DNA of 64,000 nt from Cordilura impudica (GCA_963682025.1 OY821518.1:146818731-146882730); one strand, 5' to 3'; counted from the first letter of the stretch, positions 12,174-23,965 are shown. The notes: generated by a model from the sequence alone, not told the origin. Translations and numbers: made by a program.

Positions 12174-13195
12174 CGACGTTTGTCGACATAAGTTGTTTTA
12201 TCTGCACACACTTTAAGTGTTATTTACATATTGTTTTTCGTCCTTCTCTAGGATCTATTCCTCTGAAGAATTTTGGCTCAAAATTTTATATAAAGTATTT
12301 ATTGCCCATATCTACAGGGCTGTTAAATAAAAAGCTTTAAAATCTTTACATCGAGTCCATAATTGCAAATGTAACGTTTTTTGGCTCCCCTGAACATTTT
12401 GATTTTATGACATACGCGGTTATTCTAGAAAACCACAGAGTTACCATTTATCCTGGCAAATTTATTTAAATCAACTTTGAATTGATTTTTTTATATATGT
12501 TGGCCCTGCAGAACCACCTGGAAAATAGCAACTATATAGATTATTGGTTAAATTATTAGAAAGATTAATTCGTATGGCTACGCCTCTATTTGCTATTATA
12601 TATTACATAGTGCCGGTTCTGAAACTGTTTGAAATTCTCTTTTAAACTTTCATCCGTGTCTATACACTGAAATTTTTGTATTGAAATTCAAGATTTGTTC
12701 ATGTTTACTTTATCATTTTATATTTTTATTTTATCGTTTTATTTCATTAAAATTAGCTTTATTTCAATTTATTATCTTCCTTAAGACAAGCGAATATAAA
12801 AATGAAAGAAAACGTAAAATAACTTCACTTTGACAATTACGAAGCAAGAAACAAAAGAGAATTTCAAAGTATATGAAAGTATGTACCCCCTGCCATTCTT
12901 CTCTCCTGTCTCATCTATAAACTCAAGACTTTCAGAAAGAAATTTTTCACATACATACATCCCACGTTTTTCGTTTCAAAATTTGCAAAAATTCACAATC
13001 ACATATTTTCATGACAATCTTTAGGGATTATAAATCTGTATGGGATTATAGGGCAAGGAGGAACTATTTCATTATTTCCCGTATATTATATCTTTTTTTC
13101 TGTGAGTGAAATTTTGCAGTCAAATTTAAAGAAGATATTGTTAAGATTAGGAAAAAGTGAAAAATTACGCTTTTATTTCCGGTTTTCTTCATCTG
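12174..13195. other. A+T-rich stretch, no gene seen
   Basis: No recognisable coding or repeat boundary. Short open frames here lack protein-like composition. Confidence 0.4.
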
Positions 13196-13760
13196 GACAT
13201 ATCTGGAAAATAAAACTTTTATAACTCCCTACCAGTAATAAGTACAAACACATATCAAAATATAGAAGCAAGCTAAATTAGCTTTTAGATACTCCAGATA
13301 TATTTTTTTATGTAAGGTGCCACGTCCACTGCTACGATCCTGTCCATTTGTAGTTCGACGACTTTCATTAAAATCTTATTGATTCATACAAATTTTCAGG
13401 TCTCTAACTATTACAGTACTCCAAATATATGATAGAAAACAATTACTTTGTATGGGTGGTCGGATCCCTCCCATTTCAAGTTCGATTACTCATATCGGTA
13501 GCTAATGTACTCGTTGCAAATTTTGAATCCTCTTTCTATCATAGTATAGCAAATATATAATGATAAATAGTTTGCATTGTCATTAAGTTTTGAAATATCG
13601 AGAAGATTGTTTAAAAGCGAGTGAAAACTTAATACCGGAAAGACAAACAACCAAACAGACACCAAACCGAGCTAATAAAAACGTAGTGAAATAAACGTAC
13701 ATATACCAAAATTGAGTGAGATTTTGATCTAAGGTTTGGTTAACTCTTTACAACATACAA
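13196..13760. repeat. Possible relic of a Helentron-like element
   Basis: Less A+T-rich than its surroundings, with wording typical of the internal parts of these elements: TTTGTATGGGTGG, and a stretch of GACAAACAACCAAACAGACA near 13640-13660. No terminus is preserved. This is a weak call based on style of sequence only. Confidence 0.25.
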
Positions 13761-13814
13761 AAAAAAAAAAGAAATTTCAAAATCCTTCTTGATTTATTAC
13801 AATAATTTTAAATT

Positions 13815-14200
13815 TGTCTAATATTTAGAGCAGAAATTAATTTGTTGAATATGTTCCAAGCTCTGATCTATTGTATCCACGTCGAATTTATTGGCATTGT
13901 AATCCATAATAACCATGCGCTTCCTTTTTTCAGTTATGGCTACATCACATATACAGTGCATTGTAGACAGCAAAATTACCGCTTTATTCTTCTTCGGAAC
14001 ATTTGAGTACAACAATGAGCTACAAAGTGGATGCGCAGGATTATTCAGGAATTCACGTGGTATAAATGTTTTCAGTTTTCTGCCACATCCAACGTGGAGA
14101 AAAAATTTTCACCATAAATTGTGCGGCCTGTATTCAAATATCTTTAAACTAATTGAAACACAACATTTTGCCCTCGATTTACCTCACGCTCTTTGAGGTG
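13815..14200 (-). pseudogene. piggyBac-like transposase remnant
   Basis: Minus-strand fragment of a piggyBac-superfamily (DDE_Tnp_1_7) transposase. In order: NRGQNVVFQLV near 14185; GRTIYGENFFSTLDVA near 14125-14080, matching the conserved segment that introduces the second catalytic aspartate (usually DNFF, here ENFF); VPKKNKAVILLSTMH near 14000-13960, a strongly conserved piggyBac block; and MDYNANKFDVDTIDQ near 13905-13860, matching the family's YN-x-T-K-x-G-V-D-x-x-D block. Frames shift between blocks, and both the N-terminal half and the C-terminal cysteine-rich region are missing. I saw no TTAA-flanked ends. Confidence 0.65.
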
Positions 14201-15030
14201 TTAAAATGATTTCGAATCGCACAGATACCACACCTTTATTCAGTACTTGGGTGGCTTGTAAATCTTGCAGGATGTAAGCTGCCACCAAATTGGCCTGCAA
14301 CATTTGCCAACCATCGTCAATAGCAGAATTGTTCTAAATTTTAACAACAGAATTTTCGATTCTACCAACAGAAATAGTATAGCAACTAACCATTATATAT
14401 TGTGATAAAATATTTACTGATAAGGCAATAGAATTTTAATTGCAAACAACTCAAAATTCGGTTATTAACATCATCGCAATTCGGTTGGCAATAAATGTGG
14501 TAGTCATAACGAATCTCTTTTCTGTGTATTTTCTTCCTCGATAACTGTTCGTATAAATTTTAATGTAGCAAATCTTGTTTTGGCATACAAATCGCTGTTG
14601 TAAGCATGCAATTGAAAAAAGAAATACAGGTAACAAAAAAAAAAATATAATTGAACAAAACTCATTAGCGATTTCATCGAATAAAAGTACAAGGTCCTTA
14701 GGGTCCTTTTCACTAATCCGCGTTCACAATAAAATGTGAACTATTGCTCGTATCGCTTCAACCATCTTTAATCAATTCAGCACACATTTTTTCTTGGAAT
14801 ACATATACGGTTCGGGTATTCAACCCATACAACATTGTGAGAGTGTAAAAATCAAAAAGGTCCCCGGACCTTCTCACAAACAGAAGAGTTAAAGAACCAC
14901 TAGTAGATATTGCAACATGGGAAATGATATAGTTGACATCACAGTTAATTTGTTTGTTACCAAGCTGAGTGAATTATTTTTGTAAAGCCTGCGGGAAATA
15001 TGTTTGATCATTAGACTCCATTAACTTTCT
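14201..15030 (-). pseudogene. Unidentified protein-like remnant, several exon-like runs
   Basis: Three minus-strand stretches have protein-like composition but match no family I recognise. Run 1 (about 15000-14770) is open for some 76 codons with one stop and includes ISTSGSLTLLFVRRSGDLFD and YGLNTRTVYVFQEKMCAEL. Run 2 (about 14620-14510) includes SDLYAKTRFATLKFIRTVIE. Run 3 (about 14340-14210) includes MLQANLVAAYILQDLQATQV. Gaps between them could be introns or decay. They lie directly upstream of the piggyBac remnant on the same strand but do not look like piggyBac. They could be a captured host-gene fragment or the N-terminal part of an unusual transposon protein. Confidence 0.35.
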
Positions 15031-17120
15031 TAAACGTATTCAATAGGCAATATATTTAACTTATTATTTCTAGTTTATTTCTATTTATTTCTAATCTTAA
15101 GAGGTTTTATGAATTCATCAAAACACGAAAAATTATATCTAAAAATTGTAATTGTATTTTTCAAAACAGGTATTTTTTGTAGCAAAAGTACTTTTTTAAA
15201 ATAAAAAACATGTGTATAAAAATAAACATTTATACGAAAAATGGTTTTATAAATATAAGTTCAAATTTTGCTTGATTCTTTTAACCAAAATTTGGTAATA
15301 GACAAGAATAATTATTTTTAAATTAAGTGAAAAAATTCAATTACAAGCACAAATTCTGGAAAAAAAAATGTATAAACTAAATTGTGAGTGAAAAACAAAC
15401 ATGAATATTTTTTCCCAATATAAAAGCTGAAAGTTGCCTTAATACATACATACATACATTCAGATAACATAAATATTTTGAATATAAAATATTACGAAGA
15501 GCCTCGATTAACGCTGTTCAATGGGTCTGGCAACAAAAACATGATTTGCTGTTTTACACCGCAACTTTCCTCGCCACAATCATAATTTAAAGCAGTGACA
15601 ATTTTATTTGGAAATAAATTTATATAAGAAACGCTGAAATTTCTTTGCCATTCTATTGCGTTTTATCTGTTAAGTTGTGAGAATTTCGTGCAAATAAGAA
15701 CAAAAACTGAATGAAATATTATAATTATAATTTACTTATTTGATGCTAATGAGATTGTTTAAAATATTTAGCTATTCCGCTACTCGTGAAATACTTGTAT
15801 ACGAGTATAAACATAACAATACACAATTGATTGGTTGAAAATTATGTGTGAAATCCAAAAAGAGAAAAGTAAACAAGAAGAATTAATTAAAACAAACGAG
15901 TCTACACACAACTTAAAAAATAATTTTAATTCAGATATCATTAGCAATAAATCCAATTACGACTCAAAATCTCTGACTGGTGTTCTGTTTTCGAGGTAAA
16001 TGATAAATTAAATCAACAAAACAACGAAACCAACCAACAAACTAACAAAAATCTAAATATTATGCATACTAAAGCGAAAAAAAAAGTTTTTTTTTTCTTT
16101 TTTCAACTAAAATACAATATTACGATGAAGACTCAAGTATTATCACACGCAGGACTAACAAAATAATTTGGAAAATGTGAAAAGATACACAAAACTCTTC
16201 ACTTTATATATAAATAAAGATTTTTAAGCAACAAAATCTGTATCTTCGTAGGAAACGTGCCAGAGAAAACAACTAAATACATTCATATACCTAAATATAC
16301 AAACATACTCATATAGACAGCACACTGACACAAAATAATTGTATCTATGAAAAATGAAAATAAAACTGACAATAAACATAAATGAAGTATTTAAACGAGA
16401 TGTTTTCCCATTTAAAACAAAAACATAACTTTCTAGGACAACACTCAAGGAAAAATATTAGTTTAGCTGATAGCTTTAAACGAACTACTAACAAACTTAT
16501 TTAGCAATTCAATTTTAAGTTCTGAATTTATATTCAGGCTTAAGAAATGTAATTCTCAAAAAAGAAGTTTCGTATTCTTGGAATAAAAGTTTGGCATTTC
16601 TGTTTCGATAGAAAAAAAAAAATACAGTACTTCAGAGAAAAACAAACCAGGCAAATATTAAAAAATTAAAACAAAGAACTTTAAAAATGAAGGAAAAATT
16701 TGCATAAATTATAATAACAAAGTAACGTTAGAATATCTTACAAATGAAAGGATTAACATAAAAATATTTAAACATCAAGTCTTCATTATTCAATCAACTC
16801 TTTTAAATTAATCCAAATTTTGATAATGGATAAAACCACGAAAATATTACAAAAGTTTGTTCTAGAATCCGACTTTATGATAATAGATACATAGACAAAT
16901 AATTACACGGAGCTACAGGGAAAATAGACATAAAAACACGACATAATGTAATGAGACCATCATAAATCAGTCGACAACATTTCAAAAAACTCTCCTAGGA
17001 AAATCACTACCAATATTTAATGGAATTGTTATAACTTGTGTATGCTTTTTTCCAAAACCTTAAAAAAAATAATGGTTAAAAAACAACAGAGCTAAGCATT
17101 CAACTGTACTGCCACTCGAA
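15031..17120. other. A+T-rich stretch, no gene seen
   Basis: About 2 kb with no long open frame and no repeat edge that I could pair with another part of the window. Possible intergenic or intronic sequence. Confidence 0.4.
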
Positions 17121-18193
17121 CTACGAGGGCGGATCAATAAGTCCGTGACATTTAGAATGAAACACAGTTTTTTGGTAAAAAAAAAAAAAATATTTTTCAA
17201 CATAATCTCCTTTTAGCTCAATACACTTAGTCCAATGTTTCTCCAATATTTGTATCCCTGCCAAAAAATAGGATTTTTCGAGGTCCATAAAATAGGCATA
17301 TGTTTGATCAATAAATTTCATCGTTGGAGCTAAATCTCTTTCCACGGAGTAATTTCTTTAGGTTTGGACATAGGAAATAGTCACTGGGGGCTACATCAGG
17401 AGAATATGGCGGATAAGGCACCAATTCGTAGGCCAATTCTTGGAATTTTGCTATTGAGATTGCACAAGTGTGCACCCGTGCATTATCTTGATGAAAAATA
17501 ACTTTTTTCTGGGCCATATGGGGTCGTCTTTTTTTTAATCCTCGTTAAATCGGTCCAATAAGTTGGTATAGTATTCGCCGTTTATTGTTTCTTCCTTTTG
17601 AATGTAATCGATGTTGATTATCCCGCGTGAATCCCAAAAAACTGTTGCCATTGGCCGACAAACTTACCTTGGCGCTTCTTCGGAGCCGGTTCACCCGCAG
17701 AAACCCATCCCAAACCCATGTTTCATCCACAGTTACAAAACGCCGCAAAAACTCATTCGAATTGCGGTTAAACCACTCCAAACCATCCTTTGAAGTTGTC
17801 ATCCGATTACGTTTATGGTCAATTGAGAGCAACTGCGGGACCCATCTTGCAGACAGCTTTCTTGAAACCAACTGTTCATTTGAAATCGAAACCACACTGC
17901 CATATGAAATGCCTATGGCGTCAACAATCTCACGAACTTTTATTCTTAGATCGGCCAACACCATATCGTGGATTTTTTCGACATTTCCGGGTATATTGGC
18001 CTCAATTGACCTTCCAGAAGTTCAGCGTCAATTGTATTTGTGCGACCGCAACGAAAGTCAGTAAACCAATTTTTTACCATTGAAATCGACGGTGCAGAGT
18101 CCCATAGTATTTAAGCTTTTCCTTGGTTTGATTGACTTTTTTTTTCGTAAAAAATAATGTTTAATGAGCACTCGAAATTCACTTTTTTTCCAT
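17121..18193 (-). pseudogene. Mariner (DD34D) transposase, frameshifted
   Basis: Transposase of the mariner element. The likely start is ATG at 18193. A helix-turn-helix region near 18080-18020 reads MVKNWFTDFRCGRTNT. The linker and first catalytic block near 17720-17680 reads RRFVTVDETWV. The second block at 17490-17460 reads VIFHQDNARVHT. The third reads PPYSPDVAPSDYFLCPNLKK, and the spacing from the second to the third aspartate is 34 residues, so DD34D. The C-terminus contains WTKCIELKGDYVEK. At least two frameshifts and an in-frame stop near the start inactivate this copy. Its good overall preservation suggests a fairly recent loss of function. Confidence 0.88.
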
Positions 18194-18371
18194 TAAAAAA
18201 AAACCGCGAGGTTGTATGATTTGAACAGCTGTTAAACGCAAAGTAAATGACGAAACTTGTCCAAAATTTAACAATAGTCTATTAACAGGTGGTACTTAAT
18301 GGGAGCAGTGTTGCATTTCATATAACTACGAGGGAAGTTCGAAAAGTCACGGGCTTATTGATCCGCCCTCG
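17124..18371 (-). mobile_element. Mariner element, near complete, with matching inverted repeats
   Basis: A 1248-bp element bounded by inverted repeats of about 28 bp that begin CGAGGGCGGATCAATAAG at both ends; the right copy differs from the left by a few substitutions. Both ends are flanked by TA (17122-17123 and 18372-18373), the target duplication of mariner. Size and layout fit a full-length mariner whose transposase is read on the minus strand. Confidence 0.88.
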
Positions 18372-18582
18372 TACCTGGGATCCCACGATTTTTCGGGTTT
18401 TAATTTTTTTGTTGTTACTCTTTCAATAGTTTAATTTATTTAATTACTTTCTCTGTAAATTTATTATGAAATTCTTTAATTTTTCATCATATAATATTTT
18501 TTTGCATAGGTTTGAATTTTTTAGAATAACGAAATAATTACATACATATATATTTGAATGCATATGACATGAATGCATATGT

Positions 18583-19330
18583 ACAGTGTCTTGCAAAACA
18601 AAAGAAAAAAATTGCTTCAAAATAAACAAAGTTATTTATTTCGTATCATATTTCATTTACAAAAAAAAAAAATGTGTTCATAAATTATTTAATTTTCTAT
18701 ACGCTGAGTAACTCATATGACGCAATTTAAGCTAGTTGTATCTTTTTAAATAAACTCAAAAAAGCCAGGTCTCCATATAAAGGTGTACAAAACAAAAGCA
18801 AAACATTGATTTTTCGTATGCAAACGACTCAATTTCTAGACTGTGAAAGAGTTTGTTATGATTTTTAAATCGTTTCCCGGAAATACTCTGCTTTAATATC
18901 CCAAAGAGGTTTTCAATGAGGTTCAAGTCAGGGGATTGTGAAATCTTTCATGATATCGCTACCCACCATCGATGTAGGTTTCGGGTTGAAAACCCCATCG
19001 AAGGGGAATATTCCACTCAGCATGTGGACTAATCTTTGTTTAAAAATATTTTTATACAGCAAACGGTTCATCATTCCATCAATTATGTGGAATATTCCGA
19101 CTCCGTTTGTCGACAAGTATATCCACACCATCATGCTGGCGTCCCTCATGCTTAAATTTATTTTACAATTGCGTTCTTCAAGCCGTTTACCAAGCAAGCA
19201 CCGCACTGTCGACCATATTTTGAGAAGGCGGCCAAAATTCATTTTTTTATCTTTACCGATTTTAAAGTTATGTTATTCATTTCAAATTAAACACCAATGA
19301 ATATCGGGAGCAAAAAAATGCGACTCTATT
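18583..19330 (-). pseudogene. Tc1-like transposase, C-terminal part
   Basis: Minus-strand Tc1-like remnant. It shows GKRLEERNCKINLSMRDASM then MVWIYLSTNGVGIFHIIDG near 19210-19090, matching the MVWGCFSANGVG block. A frameshift is followed by [18 protein letters not shown] near 18940-18885, the third catalytic region with a glutamate. TACAGTGTCTTGCAAAAC at 18582-18599 has the form of a Tc1 inverted repeat and would close the element. The block normally preceding this piece is at 21262-21354, beyond a Transib-like insertion. Inactive. Confidence 0.75.
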
Positions 19331-19505
19331 TTAACTATATCAGAGCGATCATGGTCTTCGAAAATGTACGTTCTCAGTATTTTGCTAAAATTAAAAATTT
19401 CTATGTAAATTTTAATTTTTGAATGATTGTAGCTTTCTTGTTTTAAAAGGCTTTAAAGTAACGTAAATTTTGTATAATCTTGCAGCTTCTAAGCTATGAA
19501 TGTTA

Positions 19506-19651
19506 GGCCCAGTTTTTGAGATGTCATTTAAACTTAGTTTAGTTAAACCGAAAATTAATTTTTTCAGACATGTCCAAATTCATAAAGGAATTGATGAATA
19601 AATTCTGGGTTTAACAAAACTAGGTTTAACTGATATCTTAAAAACTGGGTC
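19506..19651. mobile_element. Fold-back MITE, PIF/Harbinger-like
   Basis: A 146-bp inverted repeat with arms of about 45 bp. The left arm starts GGCCCAGTTTTTGAGAT and the right arm, reversed, starts GACCCAGTTTTTAAGAT. TTA flanks both sides (19503-19505 and 19652-19654), the target duplication expected for PIF/Harbinger elements. No coding capacity. Confidence 0.65.
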
Positions 19652-19654
19652 TTA

Positions 19655-20363
19655 GAAATATAAAGACACTGAGTCGTTTAGAAATTAAAAAAAATGTTTT
19701 TATAAAGGTCAAAATTTCTCGAAAATCTGATACTTAATAGAGCATAACTCCTGCCCATCAAAAGCCATAATATAAAATCTTGCACTGTAGTCCGAACCCT
19801 ACCCTACACCCCTATACCCAATTATATATCCGCTCATGTGCACCAGAGCAATTTTTCAGATATTTTGTGCAAAATTTATTAATACAAATTTTTCCACTGT
19901 GCAGTTAGGGTATAGTGAGTTTACCCTGATATTTGTAACTACAAAAAAATATCGCAATATTGAATCGATTTAACGATGTCCTTCCATCCGTCTGTGTGTT
20001 ATGAATACAAAAATTGGTCGTACCGGTGTATTTTTTTGCCTTAGTTTATTTGTTTTTTATACTGACAGAGTTGACACGAGTTGTTATATACTTATTAAAG
20101 AGGGTTGAGACATAATGCACTTAAGTGTTAAATTATATTAATGGGTAAAATCTTTTTTATTTTGATAGGTACATCTACATCTATGTAGCTATAGGTATTT
20201 TTCAAAAACATTAATAGTCGGAACTTGAGTTATATATAGTTTATATACCTGACAAAATGGGAAAAAATTTAAATAACAGGTAAATGGTAAAAAAACTATT
20301 GCGACACAGACTTTTGAGATATGAGCAGGTATGCTTCACCTTTTAGAAGGGGTTAGGGTCTGG
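19655..20363. repeat. Decayed sequence with a family-A-like fragment
   Basis: The part at about 19885-20060 resembles the start of a family-A element: CACTGTGCAG, a GGGTATA word, TTTGTAAC, then CGATTTAACGATGTCC with CCATCCGTCTGTG. Neither terminus is complete. The rest shows no gene. It lies between the two halves of the Tc1-like copy and may be part of the inserted material. Confidence 0.4.
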
Positions 20364-20611
20364 AGGTCAATCTGAAGACGAGCAAGACTGGAGCAAAGAC
20401 TGCAGATTCTTTCGCGAGCACAACACAAGAAAAATGTCCAGATGTTGCACTAATGAAGACCTTATCACTATTGTGCACTTCAGATCCATATATGTCCAAC
20501 ATTCGTCAAAAATGGAAAACTACCTCTATTGAATTAGACGAAGAAGCTAAACAACTTCTAGAAGATGAAAATCAAGGCTATTTAGAAGAAATTTTTACTA
20601 AAATTGGTTGA
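20364..20611 (+). pseudogene. Transib-like transposase, C-terminal fragment
   Basis: Short coding remnant ending at the stop 20609-20611. One frame reads RFFREHNTRKMSRCCTNEDL and after a frameshift continues LSLLCTSDPYMSNIRQKW. The pairing of an H-T-R-K-x-S-R block with a T-S-D-P-Y block fits the C-terminus of Transib transposases, relatives of RAG1, from memory of that family. Support comes from the downstream end, which has the Transib terminus layout. The N-terminal half and all three catalytic residues are missing. Confidence 0.5.
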
Positions 20612-21260
20612 TTTAAAGTAATTTTTCATTACACTAACAATAACTTACACTTTTTTTTTTTATATATGTAGTTAAAAAATTTTCTTGATTTAAAAATTTA
20701 TATATTTTGTAAATTTACAATAAAAATTGTTATGTTTCATAAATTTACCATAAAAATTGATATAGAAATATTTAAAAAGACAATAAAAAAAAATTTAACT
20801 AAAGCAAAAACATACGAGTTTTTCATTGAAACTTCTCCATCTTGAACCAATATCAGATAACTTTTACGTTCGCTGCTTAATTATAATTATATTTTAACTC
20901 GGGCTCTTTCAAAAAAGCCATCCTTTGGCCATTGTGAACATTACATTATGCCCGTGTATCATTTTCTGACAAAATTTAACTTACAAAATTTTTGTCAAAT
21001 AAACTGAAAAAATAAGACATTATATAAAAAAAAACCTTTAACCCTTTAACACTTCACTTTTGTACTAAAATTCAACTTAAAATGAAAATTTGTTTTAAGC
21101 CCTCCCTAACTTTTTTTATTATTGGTCGATATTTACGTTTTATAGCAAGAACTAAGGCTAAGGCCCCACCTACCAAAAAAAAAAAAACCGCTTATCAAAA
21201 TTCCAATCCAATCAAAAGTTATGGATTTTTGACCGCCTTTTCGTGAAATGTTCCACTGCG
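20612..21260 (+). mobile_element. Transib-like 3' region and terminus, second copy
   Basis: Non-coding 3' part of the Transib-like element, parallel to 11553-12173. It ends CACTGCG at 21254-21260. Read inward this is CGCAGTG, again exactly 23 bp, then AAAAATCCA. The heptamer has one change from the other copy. Immediately beyond it, Tc1-like coding sequence resumes, so the element was inserted into a Tc1-like gene. Confidence 0.55.
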
Positions 21261-21261
21261 C

Positions 21262-21354
21262 CCCGAATTAATCCAAATGAATTTTGATTCGTCACTAAAC
21301 AGAGCAATTTTCCAATTCTTTGCGGTCCATTTCAGGTGTGGTTTACATAATTTA
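21262..21354 (-). pseudogene. Tc1-like transposase, first catalytic block
   Basis: Minus-strand open run reading HLKWTAKNWKIALFSDESKF with a small frame change near its start, the conserved Tc1 segment with the first catalytic aspartate. It is the upstream neighbour of the Tc1-like piece at 18583-19330; the 2-kb gap is filled by Transib-like and other repeat sequence. Confidence 0.7.
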
Positions 21355-21415
21355 ATCTAAAACAATAAAAAAAAAAAACAAAATTATAAGACAGAGTTAA
21401 CGTAATAATACAAAA

Positions 21416-21782
21416 CCAGCAGATTCCAGCGCTCGAAATTCGAGTGTAATTTCTAGGCAGCTTTATTTTTCAACTTAGCCAATTCACAAACCAACGCTTT
21501 TATGGTTTATTATTATTGTGAATGAAGATAACAAACTCATTAACAAACACATTAACAACTTTAATAAAACACACATAGCTTATGTATAATTTTATGTATG
21601 TTTTAGTACCAACTTTATATGCAATTTACTCAAAACAAAAGAAAATAATTTAAAATCTGTAAATCTGCAAAACGGCTAAAAAGAAATACCTTTCATATAA
21701 TTTATGTTTGGTCAAAATCGGGATAAAATGGTAGAACAAAACATCGGTCACAAGAAATCACCTAGCCTATTAATATTATAGA
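21416..21782 (-). mobile_element. Non-autonomous Helitron, family C, copy 1
   Basis: Read on the minus strand it starts TCTATAATATTAATAGGC and ends CTGG, with a palindrome CACTCGAATTTCGAG about 12 bp inside the 3' end. The base before the start is A and the base after the end is T. These are the structural marks of Helitrons: TC start, CTRR end, nearby hairpin, insertion between A and T. 367 bp, no coding sequence, two further copies in the window. Confidence 0.8.
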
Positions 21783-23965
21783 TAAAAAGTTTATATTTAC
21801 TTACCGTTTTTGCATACATATATCTTTTGGTCGATAATGGTATTTTAGCTGGTCTGTTACTTTTTAAATTGTTTTCTATTGCACGTCTCCGAATTGTACT
21901 ATCGTGCACGTTCAAAATAAGAGATCTTACAATTTTATTACAAGTGACAACGGTATTTTTTTAATACCACGGGTCTTATTATACGATTTGACGCCATTAA
22001 ATTTTTAAATCCGAAGGAATAACAACATATACCGTCACCCTAATACTCACCGCTGATCAACCATTGTATTGTTATAGAAATCTGGTTTAATATTTTCACT
22101 GTATTTTGTTAATATTTTTTTTTTTTAATATTACTTATTTCTTGTATTCGTTTTATTTTCCACTTTTACTTCGATGCATTATTTTCATGGAATTTAAAGT
22201 TTAAAAATATGTATAAATTGTGTGTATACTTTTAGGCGACTCATACAGAATCCATGAAACAATTTCAGTTACTCTGCTTGCATTCTACAACAAAAACATA
22301 TTTCAATTAAAAGATGAATAAATTTTTATTTTTATTTTCAAACTAGAACAAACACTAAACTCTTATTAATTTCAATTGAAAACCTTTTATAAAAAAAATG
22401 ACAAAAATCAACCGCAGTGACAATTACTTTCTCTAAAGTCAGAAAATCTGACTTAAGGAGTAGAAAATCATTTAATTTGTTTTACTTTCACGATATTCTC
22501 CCAACCACTATTGTAAAACACAAAAATTACCCTTTAGCTAAAGGCCAACACTTGGTTGTTTTCAAAGAAATTTTCAAAAAAAAAAAAAAATTAGAACAAC
22601 TACGACAAGTTAGTATGTATGTATATGATAGCCTTCTAACAAAGTGCTTACTTTTACTTTAATATTCCCGGCAATTAGGTGAAATATTCGTCAGTGAAGA
22701 AAATAAACGAAAATAAGAAAGACCAGAGAAAAAGTGCTGAGAGGAAGACACAAATTACTGAAAGACAACCATTTAAATAAACTGAAAGAAATTTTGCATA
22801 ATTTCTAAATTTAAAATCTCTTCACAACACGAAATGAACGAGGATTACCCAAAAACTGAAATATAATACCGAAGAAGAAAAGGCATATTCTACTTACTTT
22901 GGTTGTTTTTTACTGGGCATGACGCTTTTTATTGGTAGTTGGTTTTTTTTGAAACTGGATGTAAACTGCACGTAAAAACATAAATATAACTGTTTAGTTT
23001 AATTAATATATATTTTTAGGAAACTTCAAAGTACCAAGAATATCAAATTGCATTTAATCGAACTATCCTAGAAAAAAAATATCTATAATTACATGGTGTA
23101 ATTTTATATAATTTTGAGTCAGTTATATCAATAGAATACTTTCCCTGATAATAACTGTGAAGCGGGTTACCTACTACTTGAAAAAGATATATTTTTCATA
23201 CATTTTTGATGATACTTTTCAAAAATTATTTCAATAACACTAGGACAAAAGAATATTATTTCAATTTGAATATATGTTGTTGTGATTATGTTTCAAAATT
23301 TCAAAGCATTCCGATAAATATGTTGGTATGTAGGAACAACGCATACGCGAAGGAGTAAAATTGTTCGTTATTTTCAACTTTGTCATGATACATACGTCAG
23401 TGAGTTGATGAACGAATGCTAAAAAGATAGATTAAATACAAAAATACTTTAAAAACAAGTTAGAAGTTATATACATATTCTAAAAGATCTGGAGAATTAA
23501 AAAGTATTGTAAAAAAACAAAAAAAAAAAAAAAAAATTTAAGCCCTTATATGAACATTCTTACAGATTTTCTTAACTATCCTATTTTTCCTAAAAAAAAA
23601 CAAGTTTAAAGAAGAAATAATTAACAAAAGAATAAAAGGAAAATGGATATATAAGTATATAAAATTGAAGTAAATGAGGTGTTCAAGTACTTTTAAAATC
23701 GAATATTACAAAAGCATTCCAAAATATTTGTACTATTTTTGATTTAAAAAAAAAATTTTGTCGGCGAACCATTCATTTCTATATAACTTTGTTATTTAAT
23801 ATATGGTTAGAGCAGTACACATATATCATTTTAAAGCTTATTTCAGTGACTTTTATTTGGTATAAGAAGATACACATTAACTCACTGTGGACCTATTTAA
23901 GGTATTGCATGGTGTTTTTTTTTTAACATAAAATGGATCCTAATCTTCATTTTGATATGCGCAGT
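21783..23965. other. A+T-rich stretch, no gene seen
   Basis: More than 2 kb with no recognised coding motif. A short open frame at 22417-22662 has a run of lysines from a poly-A tract and no family resemblance. Confidence 0.4.

Noticed and set aside
17627..18064. Plus-strand open frame of 145 codons
   Set aside because: It is the antisense shadow of the mariner transposase, whose conserved blocks are on the minus strand.
18938..19300. Plus-strand open frame of 120 codons
   Set aside because: Antisense of the Tc1-like remnant; the recognisable MVW and SPDLN blocks are on the minus strand.
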